From the NCBI RefSeq assembly GCF_031143425.1, contig NC_090444.1, forward strand, positions 1,346,026,323-1,346,090,322: 64,000 nt of DNA. The letters are read 5' to 3'. The notes under the pieces were generated by a model, which saw nothing but the letters and a program-made list of their open reading frames with translations, had not been told where the DNA came from and did no database searches. The DNA comes from Pleurodeles waltl (lineage: Eukaryota > Chordata > Amphibia > Caudata > Salamandridae). How positions within the stretch are numbered: position 1 is the first letter of the stretch; each line of letters opens with the position of its first letter. Positions 1 through 12,372 of this stretch are shown piece by piece. The translations under genes were made by a program, and so were the position numbers.

Positions 1-3000
1 TGCAGACAATTGTCAGCATCATTTGATACCATGCAAAAAAAAGGGAGCACACTGCCTCACACTCCAGCAAAAAGTTGGTTCCAATGCATCTTGGTAAATG
101 CAGTCAGATACATTTCACAGTAACAAAAGTAATCAAAGACTTTCACCTTAGTAGGTGCAGCAAGTGCTGTGTATCTCTGTACACGTGTTTCTGGGTTTCG
201 CCCATCATCAGCAGAGAGCAGCATATTTTGTGGGGTTGCTTGAAATGCCATCAAACGTATTCTCAGGTTTATGTACCACTCTGTTGCGAAGGTGCCTCAC
301 CAAGGCTCGTCAGCCCGTTAGCTCAAGGGAGCCTTCATTCGACACAGTGCAAAAAAAAGGGAGCACACTGCCTCACACTCCAGCAAAAAGTTGGCCCCAA
401 TGCGTCTTGGTAAATGCAGTCAGATTCGTTTCACATTAACAAAAGTAATCAAAGTCTTTCACCTTAGTAGGTGCAGCAAGTGCTGTGTATCTCTGGACAC
501 ATGTTTCTGGGTTTCGCCCATCATCAGCAGAAAGCAGCATATTTTGTGGGGTTGCTTGAAATGCCACCAAACGTCTTCTCCGGTTTATGTACCACTCTGG
601 TGCGCAGGTGCCTCACCAAGGCTCGTCAGCCTGTTAGCTCAAGGGAGCCCTCATTCGACACAGTGCAAAAAAAAGGGAGCACACTGCCTCACATTCCAGC
701 AAAAAGTTGGCCCCAATGCATCTTGGTAAATGCAGTCAGATTCGTTTCACATTAACAAAACTAATCAAAGTCTTTCACCTTAGTAGGTGCAGCAAGTGCT
801 GTGTATCTCTGGACACGTGTTTCTAGGTTTCGCCCGTCATCAGCATAGAGCAGCATATTTTGTGGGGTTGCTTGAAATGCCACCAAACGTCTTTTCAGGT
901 TTATATACCACTCTGGTGCGCAGGTGCCTCACAAAGGCTCGTCAGCCCGTTAGCTCAAGGGAGCCGTCATTCGACACAGTGCAAAAAAAAGGGAGCACAC
1001 TGCCTCACACTCCAGCAAAAAGTTGGCCCCAATGCATCTTGGTAAATGCAGTCAGATTCATTTCACATTAACAAAAGTAATCAAAGTCTTTCACCTTAGC
1101 AGGTGCAGCAAGTGCTGTGTATCTCTGGACACGTGTTTCTGGGTTTCGCCCATCATCAGCAGAGAGCAGCATATTTTGTGGGGTTGCTTGAAATGCCACC
1201 AAACGTCTTCTCAGGTTTATGTACCACTCTGGTGCGCAGGTGCCTCACCAAGGCTCGTCAGCCCGTTAGATCAAGGGAGCCGTCATTCGACACAGTGCAA
1301 AAAAAAGGGAGCACACTGCCTCACACTCCAGCAAAAAGATGGCCCCAATGCATCTTGGTAAATGCAGTCAGATTCGTTTTACATTAACAAAAGTAATCAA
1401 AGTCTTTCACCTTAGTAGGTGCAGCAAGTGCTGTGTATCTCTGGACACGTGTTTCTGGGTTTCGCCCGTCATCGGCAGAGAGCAGCATATTTTGTGGGGT
1501 TGCTTGAAATGCCATCAAACGTCTTCTCAGGTTTATGTACCACTCTGGTACGCCAGTGCCTCACCAAGGCTTGTCAGCCCGTTAGCTCATGGAAGCCATC
1601 ATTCGACACAGTGCAAAAAAAAGGGAGCACACTTCCTCACACTCCAGCAAAAAGTTGGCCCCAATGCATCTTGGTAAATGCAGTCAGATTCGTTTCACAT
1701 TAACAAAAGTAATCAAAGTCTTTCACCTTAGTAGGTGCAGCAAGTGCTGTGTATCTCTGGACACGTGTTTCTGGGTTTCGCCCGTCATCAGCAGAGAGCA
1801 GCATATTTTGTGGGGTTGCTTGAAATGCCATCAAACGTCTTCTCCGGTTTATGTACCACTCTGGTGCGCAGGTGCCTCACCAAGGCTCGTCAGCCTGTTA
1901 GCTCAAGGTAGCCGTCATTCGACACAGTGCAAAAAAAAGGGAGCACACTGCCTCACACTCCAGCAAAAAGTTGGCCCCAATGCATCTTGGTAAATGCAGT
2001 CAGATTTGTTTCACATTAACAAAAGTAATCAAAGTCTTTCACCTTAGTAGGTGCAGCAAGTGCTGTGTATCTCTGGACAAGTGTTTCTGGGTTTCGCCTG
2101 TCATCAGCAGAAAGCAGCATATTTTGTGGGGTTGCTTGAAATGCCAACAAACGTCTTATCAGGTTTATGTACCACTCTGGTGCGCAAGTGCCTCACCAAG
2201 GCTCGTCAGCCCGTTAGCTCATGGAAGCCGTCTTTCGACACAGTGCAAAAAAAAGGGAGCACACTGCCTCACACTCCAGCAAAAAGTTTACCCCAATGCA
2301 TCTTGGTAAATGCAGTCAGATTCGTTTTACATTAACAAAAGTAATCAAAGTCTTTCACCTTAGTAGGTGCAGCAAGTGCTGTGTATCTCTGGACACGTGT
2401 TTTTGGGTTTCGCCCATCATCAGCAGAGAGCAGCATATTTTGTGGGGTTGCTTGAAATGCCATCAAACGTCTTCTCAGGTTTATGTACCACTCTGGTGCG
2501 CCAGTGCCTCACCAAGGCTTGTCAGCCCGTTAGCTCAAGGGAGCCATCATTCGACACAGTGCAAAAAAAAGGGAGCACACTTCCTCACACTCCAGCAAAA
2601 AGTTGGCCCCAATGCATCTTCGTAAATGCAGTCAGATTCGTTTCACATTAACAAAAGTAATCAAAGTCTTTCACCTTAGTAGGTGCAGCAAGTGCTGTGT
2701 ATCTCTGGACACAGGTTTCTGCGTTTCGCCCGTCATCAGCAGAGAGCAGCATATTTTGTGGGGTTGCTTGAAATGCCACCAAACGTCTTCTCCGGTTTAT
2801 GTACCACTCTGGTGTGCAGGTGCCTCACCAAGGCTTGTCAGCCCGTTAGCTCAAGGGAGCCATCATTCGACACAGTGCAAAAAAAAGGGAGCACACTTCC
2901 TCACACTCCAGCAAAAAGTTGGCCCCAATGCATCTTGGTAAATGCAGTCAGATTCGTTTCACATTAACAAAAGTAATCAAAGTCTTTCACCTTAGTAGGT

Positions 3001-6000
3001 GCAGCAAGAGCTGTGTATCTCTGGACACGTGTTTCTGGGTTTCGCCCGTCATCAGCAGAGAGCAGCATATTTTGTGGGGTTGCTTGAAATGCCACCAAAC
3101 GTCTTCTCCGGTTTATGTACCACTCTGGTGTGCAGGTGCCTCACCAAGGCTCGTCAGCCCGTTAGCTCAAGGGAGCCGTCATTCGACACAGTGCAAAAAA
3201 AAGGGAGCACACTGCCTCACATTCCAGCAAACGTTGGCCCCAATGCATCTTGGTAAATGCAGTCAGATTCGTTTCACATTAACAAAAGTAATCAAAGTCT
3301 TTCACCTTAGTAGGTGCAGCAACTGCTGTGTATCTCTGGCCACGTGTTTCTGGGTTTCGCCCGTCATCAGCAGAGAGCAGCATATTTTGTGGGGTTGCTT
3401 GAAATGCCACCAAACGTCTTCTCAGGTTTATGTACCACTCTGGTGCGAAGGTGCCTCACCAAGGCTCGTCAGCCCGTTAGCTCAAGGGAGCCGTCATTTG
3501 ACACAGTGCAAAAAAAAGGGAGCACACTGCCTCACACTCTAGCAAAAAGTTGGCCCCAATGCATCTTGGTAAATGCAGTCAGATTTGTTTCACATTAACA
3601 AAAGTAATCAAAGTCTTTCACCTTAGTAGGTGCAGCAAGTGCTGTGTATCTCTGGCCACGTGTTTCTGGGTTTCGCCCGTCATCAGCAGAGAGCAGCATA
3701 TTTTGTGGGGTTGCTTGAAATACCACCAAACGTCTTCTCAGGCTTACGTACCACTCTGGTGCGCAGGTGCCTCACCAAGGCTCAGCAGCCCGTTAGCTCA
3801 AGGGAGCCATCATTCGACACAGTGCAAACAAAAGGGAGCACACTGCCTCACACTCCAGCAAAAAGTTGGCCCCAATGCATCTTGGTAAATGCAGTCAGAT
3901 TTGTTTCACATTAACAAAAGTAATCAAAGTCTTTCACCTTAGTAGGTGCAGCAAGTGCTGTGTATCTCTGGACAAGTGTTTCTGGGTTTCACCTGTCATC
4001 AGCAGAAAGCAGCATATTTTGTGGGGTTGCTTGAAATGCCAACAAACGTCTTATCAGGTTTATGTACCACTCTGGTGCGCAAGTGCCTCACCAAGGCTCG
4101 TCAGCCCGTTAGCTCATGGAAGCCGTCATTCGACACAGTGCAAAAAAAAGGGAGCACACTGCCTCACACTCCAGCAAAAAGTTTACCCCAATGCATCTTG
4201 GTAAATGCAGTCAGATTCGTTTTACATTAACAAAAGTAATCAAAGTCTTTCACCTTAGTATGTGCAGCAAGTACTGTGTATCTCTGGACACGTGTTTTGG
4301 GGTTTCGCCCATCATCAGCAGAGAGCAGCATATTTTGTGGGGTTGCTTGAAATGCCATCAAACGTCTTCTCAGGTTTATGTACCACTCTGGTGCGCCAGT
4401 GCCTCACCAAGGCTTGTCAGCCCGTTAGCTCAAGGGAGCCATCATTCGACACAGTGCAAAAAAAAGGGAGCACACTTCCTCACACTCCAGCAAAAAGTTG
4501 GCCCCAATGCATCTTGGTAAATGCAGTCAGATTCGTTTCACATTAACAAAAGTAATCAAAGTCTTTCACCTTAGTAGGTGCAGCAAGTGCTGTGTATCTC
4601 TGGACACGGGTTTCTGCGTTTCGCCCGTCATCAGCAGAGAGCAGCATATTTTGTGGGGTTGCTTGAAATGCCACCAAACGTCTTCTCCGGTTTATGTACC
4701 ACTCTGGTGTGCAGGTGCCTCACCAAGGCTCGTCAGCCCGTTAGCTCAAGGGAGCCGTCATTCGACACAGTGCAAAAAAAAAGGGAGCACACTGCCTCAC
4801 ATTCCAGCAAACGTTGGCCCCAATGCATCTTGGTAAATGCAGTCAGATTCGTTTCAAATTAACAAAAGTAATCAAAGTCTTTCACCTTAGTAGGTGCAGC
4901 AACTGCTGTGTATCTCTGGCCACGTGTTTCTGGGTTTCGCCCGTCATCAGCAGAGAGCAGCATATCTTCTGGGGTTGCTTGAAATGCCACCAAACGTCTT
5001 CTCAGGTTTATGTACCACTCTGGTGCAAAGGTGCCTCACCAAGGCTCGTCAGCCCGTTAGCTCAAGGGAGCCGTCATTTGACACAGTGCAAAAAAAAGGG
5101 AGCACACTGCCTCACACTCCAGCAAAAAGTTGGCCCCAATGCATCTTGGTAAATGCAGTCAGATTTGTTTTACATTAACAAAAGTAATCAAAGTCTTTCA
5201 CCTTAGTAGGTGCAGCAAGTGCTGTGTATCTCTGGACACGTGTTTCTGGGTTTCGCCCGTCATCAGCAGAGAGCAGCATATTTTGTGGGGTTGCTTGAAA
5301 TGCCATCAAACGTCTTCTCAGGTTTATGTACCACTCTGGTGCGCCAGTGCCTCATCAAGGCTTGTCAGCCCGTTAGCTCAAGGGAGCCGTCATTTGACAC
5401 AGTGCAAAAAAAAGGGAGCACACTGCCTCACACTCCAGCAAAAAGATGGCCCCAATGCATCTTGGTAAATGCAGTCAGATTCGTTTTACATTAACAAAAG
5501 TAATCAAAGTCTTTCACCTTAGTAGGTGCAGCAAGTGCTGTGTATCTCTGGACACGTGTTTCTGGGTTTCGCCCGTCATCGGCAGAGAGCAGCATATTTT
5601 GTGGGGTTGCTTGAAATGCCATCAAACGTCTTCTCAGGTTTATGTACCACTCTGGTGCGCCAGTGCCTCACCAAGGCTTGTCAGCCCGTTAGCTCATGGA
5701 AGCCATCATTCGACACAGTGCAAAAAAAAGGGAGCACACTTCCTCACACTCCAGCAAAAAGTTGGCCCCAATGCATCTTGGTAAATGCAGTCAGATTCGT
5801 TTCACATTAACAAAAGTAATCAAAGTCTTTCACCTTAGTAGGTGCAGCAAGTGCTGTGTATCTCTGGACACGTGTTTCTGGGTTTCGCCCGTCATCAGCA
5901 GAGAGCAGCATATTTTGTGGGGTTGCTTGAAATGCCATCAAACGTCTTCTCCGGTTTATGTACCACTCTGGTGCGCAGGTGCCTCACCAAGGCTCGTCAG

Positions 6001-6340
6001 CCTGTTAGCTCAAGGTAGCCGTGATTCGACACAGTGCAAAAAAAAGGGAGCACACTGCCTCACACTCCAGCAAAAAGTTGGCCCCAATGCATCTTGGTAA
6101 ATGCAGTCAGATTTGTTTCACATTAACAAAAGTAATCAAAGTCTTTCACCTTAGTAGGTGCAGCAAGTGCTGTGTATCTCTGGACAAGTGTTTCTGGGTT
6201 TCGCCTGTCATCAGCAGAAAGCAGCATATTTTGTGGGGTTGCTTGAAATGCCAACAAACGTCTTATCAGGTTTATGTACCACTCTGGTGCGCAGGTGCCT
6301 CACCAAGGCTCGTCAGCCCGTTAGCTCAAGGGAGAGGTCT
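1..6340. repeat. Tandem array of ~20 units, 316-bp period
   Basis: Landmarks such as the start of the gtgcagcaagtgctgtgtat block recur at 155, 471, 787, 1103, 1419, 2051, 2367, 2683, 2999, 3314, 3630, 3946, 4262, 4578, 4894, 5210, 5526 and 6158. That is a period of 316 bp, with one 315-bp step caused by a small indel near 3230. Each unit has an A-run (about eight A) followed by gggagcacac, and a short palindrome around cagcaagtgctg. Units differ by a few substitutions each. The period is not a multiple of three and the apparent proteins are the same unit read in shifted frames, so I treat it as non-coding satellite-like DNA. The first ~30 bases are a more divergent unit edge. Variant patterns repeat at longer distances (see findings). 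Confidence 0.95.
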
Positions 6341-6598
6341 GCCACACTTTACTCTCCGCTGATGACCGCCGAAAGCCAGAAACACATGTCCGGAGATACG
6401 GCATTCGCCGCACCAACTTATGGTGAAAAACTTTCTACAACGTTACAGCACTTGCTGCACCCATTTATGGTGAAAGACTTTTTGAAATATTATTCAAATT
6501 CATTCTAATGACTGCATTTATCATGAGGCTTTGGGGCTATTTGTGCTGAAATGTGAGACAGGGTGCTCCCTTTTTGGATTGTGTATCATTTGATACCA
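6341..6598 (-). repeat. Divergent inverted copy of the array unit
   Basis: Read on the minus strand, this stretch follows the array unit. It has an A-rich run plus gggagcac, then aaatgcagtca, then ttcaccat, then a ggtgcagcaagtgctg block, then a ggacatgtgtttctgg block, then gtcatcagcgg. It is much more diverged than the array units and abuts the last, incomplete unit head to head near 6340. It may be an ancestral unit or the opposite arm of a foldback-type element. Confidence 0.75.
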
Positions 6599-9007
6599 CC
6601 AATACCTGTCCTACAACAAGCACATAGATGCAAGCACCCATCAGGGCATGAGCTGCATACACACCTATGACATTGTACTCAAGTGCCACATAAACGTAGC
6701 ACAAAATGTGGAGCTAGATGCTGCTAGGAAGTCAAACATACAGTCTAACATGTACATTGGTGAAAAGGGAGGCTCAAGTCTGTGGGTAATACTTTGGCAT
6801 CCCTATTCTGTGTGATTCAGGGTATGACTTGCTGACTAAATCATGAAAATGTCTCTCTCCAAATTTTTCATTACAAGAAATGTAACAACAAATGTCACCC
6901 TATTCACATGGCCATGCCTACAGGGCTGCACTACAATCCCAAAATATGACCCTACGCCACTGATTGTCCAACTCAAATATGGAAAAATAAGTCAAACTCC
7001 AGTCAAGTTACATATCAGATCATGTGCCAGCGCATCATACCGTGCTATGTCTCCAACACACAGGAGTCAATCACACAACAGCTGCAAACACAACACAGAA
7101 CTGAAATATCAACACTTACTGGATATGTCTGGGTCTGCAATTCGAGCCACTTCTCCAATTGTGTAAGTGGCTGGTCCACCTGTAAAGCACGGAAGGGTAA
7201 AATGTGCTCAATGTCTGTGCACTGTACAACACTTTAAAGTAAAATTAATGTGAATGACATTATATCTGAAAGTCCAGCCTCTCAGGCATAATGATACTCC
7301 AACATACATACCACTACAAACATGTATAGACCCTGTCACTCCAGTGAGTGATACACACACATATGCACACATGCAGTGGCCCTAACTATCATGTGGTGAC
7401 AAACATGATTCCTCAATTGGTTGCAGACTCATTTATAGAGTGTACTCCATTTCATCATTTGCTGTTATGAGAGACATGCAGAGCCACATTCCTGGTGCAC
7501 TGGAATACCAGTCACTCAGGTATTGTGGCTTGTGCATCAAGGGAAAATCAGTTACTGTGTGATGCTCATGTGGTTTGAGTAAAGCTCATGATTTATTATG
7601 CTTTCTAATGTCCCTTACATGTGGGCCTGTGTTGTGTGTAGGTTACATATGCTACATTTACAGTGTACCCTGAGCCACATGTGCCCCCATGACACCATAA
7701 TGGCAGGGATCCTGTGCGTTACTTGATTACAATCTGACGCTAAACATGGATTGGCCATTTATCAAAATCAATACAACAAAGAAATATATGCTGACAGTGT
7801 ATATTTTGGTCATCCATGACAGAATGCATGCATGCATGGGCACAGGTGTAGTCATTGCACCTGAAATGTGTCACTCATTGCCCTGTGTACCCATATTGGG
7901 TATTGGAATTCACAGTTAGCCACATTCATCATCTTACATTAGCCAAGTTGGGAGATCAGCGGGTATACAGCAAACTGACACTGTCTCGTTAGTGAAACAT
8001 GGTTTAGCAAATGTCCTACTGTGTCAATCATGATGATGTAGGTTTGAATTTGTATGTACTTTGGGAATGGCAGCAGTCACAGGAATGCTGGTCTTCTGAT
8101 CTTAACATACACCCATGTCTGTGATAGCATTCATACTGGGAAGTTAGCTATTGTACATATGCTGAATTAGATCAGCAGGGGTGTACCAAACTTAAAGTAG
8201 CAAAGTATTTGGGGACTTTGTATGTATGATGGAATTAGTCAGTGGTCCCTTGAACAACATCATGCAAGTAATACATTGTGACCATGGATTACCCAACTTT
8301 AGGTATCGAATGATGCCCCAATAACTTATGAGAAGTGCATGGCTATAAAGTAACACAGATGGCAAATGCATCAGCTCAGTTCAAGCTATTGTGCCCAAGG
8401 CCAATTTAAAACACACAGGAACAATGAACAGAGGGCCAGGGATATTTGTTATTCCTCAATTTGTAGCAATTGCTTCATGTTTTACGCTACAGCTATGGAA
8501 TGTAGCACCAAACATTTATATATGGACCCATGTGCATTACTTTGGCATCCATTCCTAATTTAATTGCGGCACAAACAAAGTCAAACTATCAGCCTAAGAT
8601 ATAACCTGAGGTTAGGAAGAACTTTGTACGTATGGCCCAGATTACAGTTCAGACATGTATTCAAACTAATTGGGGACCACATTAATTCCTTGCTTTAGCT
8701 TGTGAAAAACATCTTTTTCCTGGTACACTCACAGACCATGGATAAAACATGTGTTTGAGCCACATTACCATCATCTATTGACGTGAAAGCAGCACTAATT
8801 TACAAGATCCAGTTGTGTTTTGTAAGTTTGTGCAGCTGTTGTGTCAACAAATGATGGTAATGTGTAGCAATTATTGTATAACTCAGGGCCACTGTATGTT
8901 TAACTTGCATTCCACATGTCCAAAAACATTGCCTGCAGCATATCAACAAATCTACTACTGTCACTACAGAGCATTTAAATGCGCACATTACTCTGAATGT
9001 TACTTAC
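6599..9007. other. AT-rich DNA, no gene recognised
   Basis: Only short open frames without recognisable domains are present, and I see no RNA gene. Short motifs such as repeated atgcatgc (near 7825) are simple-sequence noise. It may be internal non-coding sequence of a larger DNA transposon, given the Myb-like exon next to it, but nothing here shows that directly. Confidence 0.5.
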
Positions 9008-9300
9008 CAACAGGGCCACCAATCACAACACCCAGGTGGTCCAGCAGGTCTTGGTCTCTGGCAAGAAGGTCAGCCCAGCGGTGCTTCAGTTGGTGGTCAT
9101 TGTGCGGTGTGTTGAAAATGCAACATAGATGGTACAGCACCTTGGACCACCTGAGCCTCCACACCTCCGTGTGATAAACCTGTATCACCCTGCCACCTGC
9201 TTCAATCATCAGGGGGGAGGAAGTGGCACACCAGCCAAACGAATGCCCCCAGCTCCTCCTCACCCATTCTCTCCAGAAGTGGCCTACCCAACATGACAGT
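9008..9300 (-). pseudogene. Myb-like (Harbinger accessory protein) exon remnant
   Basis: Two overlapping minus-strand frames together look like the Myb/SANT-like DNA-binding protein that PIF/Harbinger transposons carry beside their transposase. One frame gives a start-like GEEELGAFVWLVCHF segment. The other gives a segment with VYHTEVWRLRW and, later, HQLKHRWADLLARDQ, which fits the last helix pattern (Q-x-KHRW-x-DL). The frame changes around 9230, so the exon is broken. It ends at a good splice donor, gtaagt, reading left from 9007. The family role, binding transposon ends and helping the transposase into the nucleus, is known for Harbinger elements. Its link to the transposase at 19.2-23.5 kb is inferred from strand and splice style. 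Confidence 0.5.
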
Positions 9301-11463
9301 AATAATAGTACTAATAAAGGGTACAGAGGAAAATAAAGGGAAAGGATGGAGGAAAATGAAATTAAAGTAACCCACAAACAGCCCAACTATCCCCAAACTA
9401 ACAATACCCACTACAGACTCCCAACAGTACAAAGACAAAGTTTGACACCAAATAAGACAAATACACACTTACAATGAGCAACTGAGACAATTAAAAATAA
9501 AACAGATGACGAATAGGATGGCACACAGGAGACAAAAGCACAAATTGGACAGACAAAACTCAGCACAGCTGCACAGTCTAGAAAAATCACAGACTGCAAA
9601 GTGAAAGTGAAAGTACACCCACTGTACCAATTCTGTAAACAGGATATCCTATTACATCACTTCCTGCCTCAAATGTGGTGCGTTTTTATTATGATGCGTC
9701 AAAATTGTATGACGCTTACAGTCTGTGCGTAACTTTTTTTAACGCAAATGCTTAAAAATTACCCCGCATTCAGAGTTCAAAATATTTTGCATTGGTAACC
9801 AATTTCATGGGGTACAGTGTAGGAATTACCACTCTGGGCCAATGGATGTATAATGGCTGTGTGTGTAATTTTTCAAAGCATATGTGGCGATTTTTGGCGC
9901 ATTTGCGTCTTTTTTTACACGTTTGCGTCAAAATATGTGTCTTTTACTGTGTTTGTGTCATTTCTAAAAAATTTAAAGTACATGACAGCTGTAACTGTAC
10001 AGAGATAGGCTGTTTGCACCTGCATTGTGTATTCCAGTGTTTGGGCACATGTGGTAGACCACACTACTGCGGACCATGATACTCTTGTTGTTGTACCGGA
10101 TGAGCACTCTTCATTGACGCAATAGATACCCAAACTTTTTTAATACAAATTAGTATTACCCAATTTGAGCAGGTTGTGCGTCAATAGAGGATAGCAAGGC
10201 TACGCAACTTAATACATTAACTCATTGCCTGTGTGTCAATGTCTGTGAATTAGCTATTTCAATTTTTGTTGGGCCTCTGTGTGAACGTCACAAGACGTGC
10301 TTTCATTAATGTGCTTGTATGCATGTGTTTTAAATGTGGATAACCATCAGAAACTATTCAGTGTAGATTTGAGTCAGGATATGTGTTTGTCATACACGTA
10401 GCATCTAATGCTGTGTGAACTGCACTGACTTTTGGGACAATACATCTCCCATGACAAACTATGCACAGGACAGATGGAGGACGGTTGATAATGGCAATGA
10501 GTAAGCCATCACATGTACAGGAATGTTGGATACCACATCCTGGTAACTTGTTTGTATACTAGCCATGAGTCAGTCATTTGAAAATGCTATGTAGGTACAG
10601 TGTTTGTGGCACAGTCAGAAAACAATCCAAAAATGTAATGTCCATCCACAGTTTGAGTCCTAGATATGACCTATGTTTTGCGTGTGGCAGTAGAGGACCA
10701 GCAGACCAAGCTGCATGTGTTCACATGTTTTCAGTGGTTAATTGCACAAAGGTGTCCAGTTCAAGTGTGTGGCCATCTGTACCCTGTGTCATTATTGTCC
10801 TCCATGTTGTCACTGTTACGTGCATGTCTACTTATGAGTGTATGGATCCATTCCCTGCATTAACAGGGTGTCCTTCAAAGCAGAATTGCCAAAAGCCAAA
10901 GGGGAATCGACAACACACATGGGGATATTTGAGCTATGGAACTGCAGAAGTTTTATAAGGCTGACAACAGGGCAACCTTGGTGTGCTCCCAAATGTAATG
11001 GATCAGTAAATAGAACCCGGCAGCTTTCATCACAACATTTGTACACAGGGTGGTATTGAAAATTCCCACTGCAACACGGAACATCAGTGCCTCTGTGCTG
11101 ATTAATCTCACAGCTAGTCACCACGCAACCACCATCATTGGGTTGCAGCCAATGAGAATCTGTGTGTGGACCATGAGGGCACAAACATGTTTTGTCCATT
11201 CATGCATATTAGCAAACTTTGTTTTTTGTGCTGGCTGCACCATTCCCAATCCATGCATACAGCCATAGTACACTGTCACTGTTTGTCACTAATGCATACA
11301 TGAAACACAGGAAAGGGATAGTGGCAGGATTAGGCTATTTTAATACATGTCCCAGACCTTGATACCATATGTAAACTGATTAAACTATACAATATATTTG
11401 TGGATTCATCGTACACCTACCAGACACAATACCCCAGGAGGAAAGTTAGGGCATGGGAAGCAA
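9301..11463. other. AT-rich spacer with GCGT-rich patches, no gene recognised
   Basis: Around 9680-9760 and 9890-9960 there are gcgtcaaaa/tgacgc-type words like those in the Harbinger-type elements elsewhere in the window, but no terminal inverted repeat was found. Open frames here lack domains. The last five bases (11464-11468 follow) form the target site of the chromovirus E1. Confidence 0.4.
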
Positions 11464-11468
11464 CTATG

Positions 11469-12372
11469 TGTCGGGATTTTCAATGGTCTTACCCCTGCAG
11501 CTGAGAGGTGTAGGGGAACGGTCCTTGTTCCGACGGGTTCTGCTCTGGCCGAGGTAGGGGCGACCCCTTCCGGTAGCCACGGTGCTGTTTGGTATGAGTG
11601 AACCACTACAGTCCGTGCCCTCCAGAAGGAGTCCCAGAGGAAAAACCCCAGTAGGGTAAAAAACCTCCACAGGAACTCCCTGAAACGAAAAGGAGGACTC
11701 CAGGGTATTAGGACCGTAGATCAGGAAGGCAGGAAAACAAGGCAGATCAGGAACAGACAGGATTCGCAGAAGGATATCAAATAGGAGCGTGACTATCACC
11801 AAGGAGTGTTGCAACGCAATGAACAGGCAGTTGGAATCCCCTTAAATACCCCTGGACAGGAAACAGGAAACAGGAAGTAGAACACCGCCATCTTGGATTG
11901 GGGAAAAGAAAACAGTAATGAATTAGGTATGTGTGTTAAACAATGCATGCTGGGTAGAGAGGAAGTGGTAAGCATGCTGGGAAGAGAAAAAAGGCAAGTA
12001 TAAAGAACCCCCAGTGTAAGGGTTCGGTTTGTCCTAGGAACATCGGTAAGTGGGCAGGTGAATACATGCAAGAAAAATAAATGTTAAGCGCATAATGCGC
12101 TGTGTGCGGCCATGCCTGAAACCCCCTTGGGGTTTCAGGCTCTGCCGCGTCTGCCTTTAAGGCAGAACTTGAAAAAAGGTGAGCGGCGAGCGCCGTGACC
12201 CCCAGACCGGCTCCCTGGAGCCTTCATGGCTCTCGCCGGAGCCGCGGCGACCCCCGCGACCTGGGTGTCTGCCGCGGCGTCTACCGCGGCCCGGGCGTCG
12301 GCCGCGGCAAAATTAACGTGCCGCGCCGCGGCAACCTGAACCCGCGGCCGCGGCGAGCGCCGCGGTGTAACA
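11469..12372 (-). repeat. 3' LTR of E1
   Basis: 904 bp. On the sense (minus) strand it starts TGTTACACC and ends GACA. The first ~240 bp of sense U3 (12128-12372) is extremely rich in CpG and GCCGCGG-type words, unlike the AT-rich surroundings. A perfect-looking stem (ctgaaaccccc / ggggtttcag) lies at about 12116-12139. A TATA-like TATTTAAG lies near 11841-11848 on the minus strand, followed 31 nt later by GCGTTGCAA (11809-11817). Confidence 0.95.

Noticed and set aside
1..6340. CRISPR-like array
   Set aside because: Units are 316 bp with no repeat-spacer structure, and the sequence is clearly eukaryotic.
75..6362. Many overlapping ~94-207 codon ORFs in the first 6.3 kb
   Set aside because: They are the same 316-bp unit read in shifted frames. 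The period is not a multiple of three and no domain or start context is conserved, so they are not genes.
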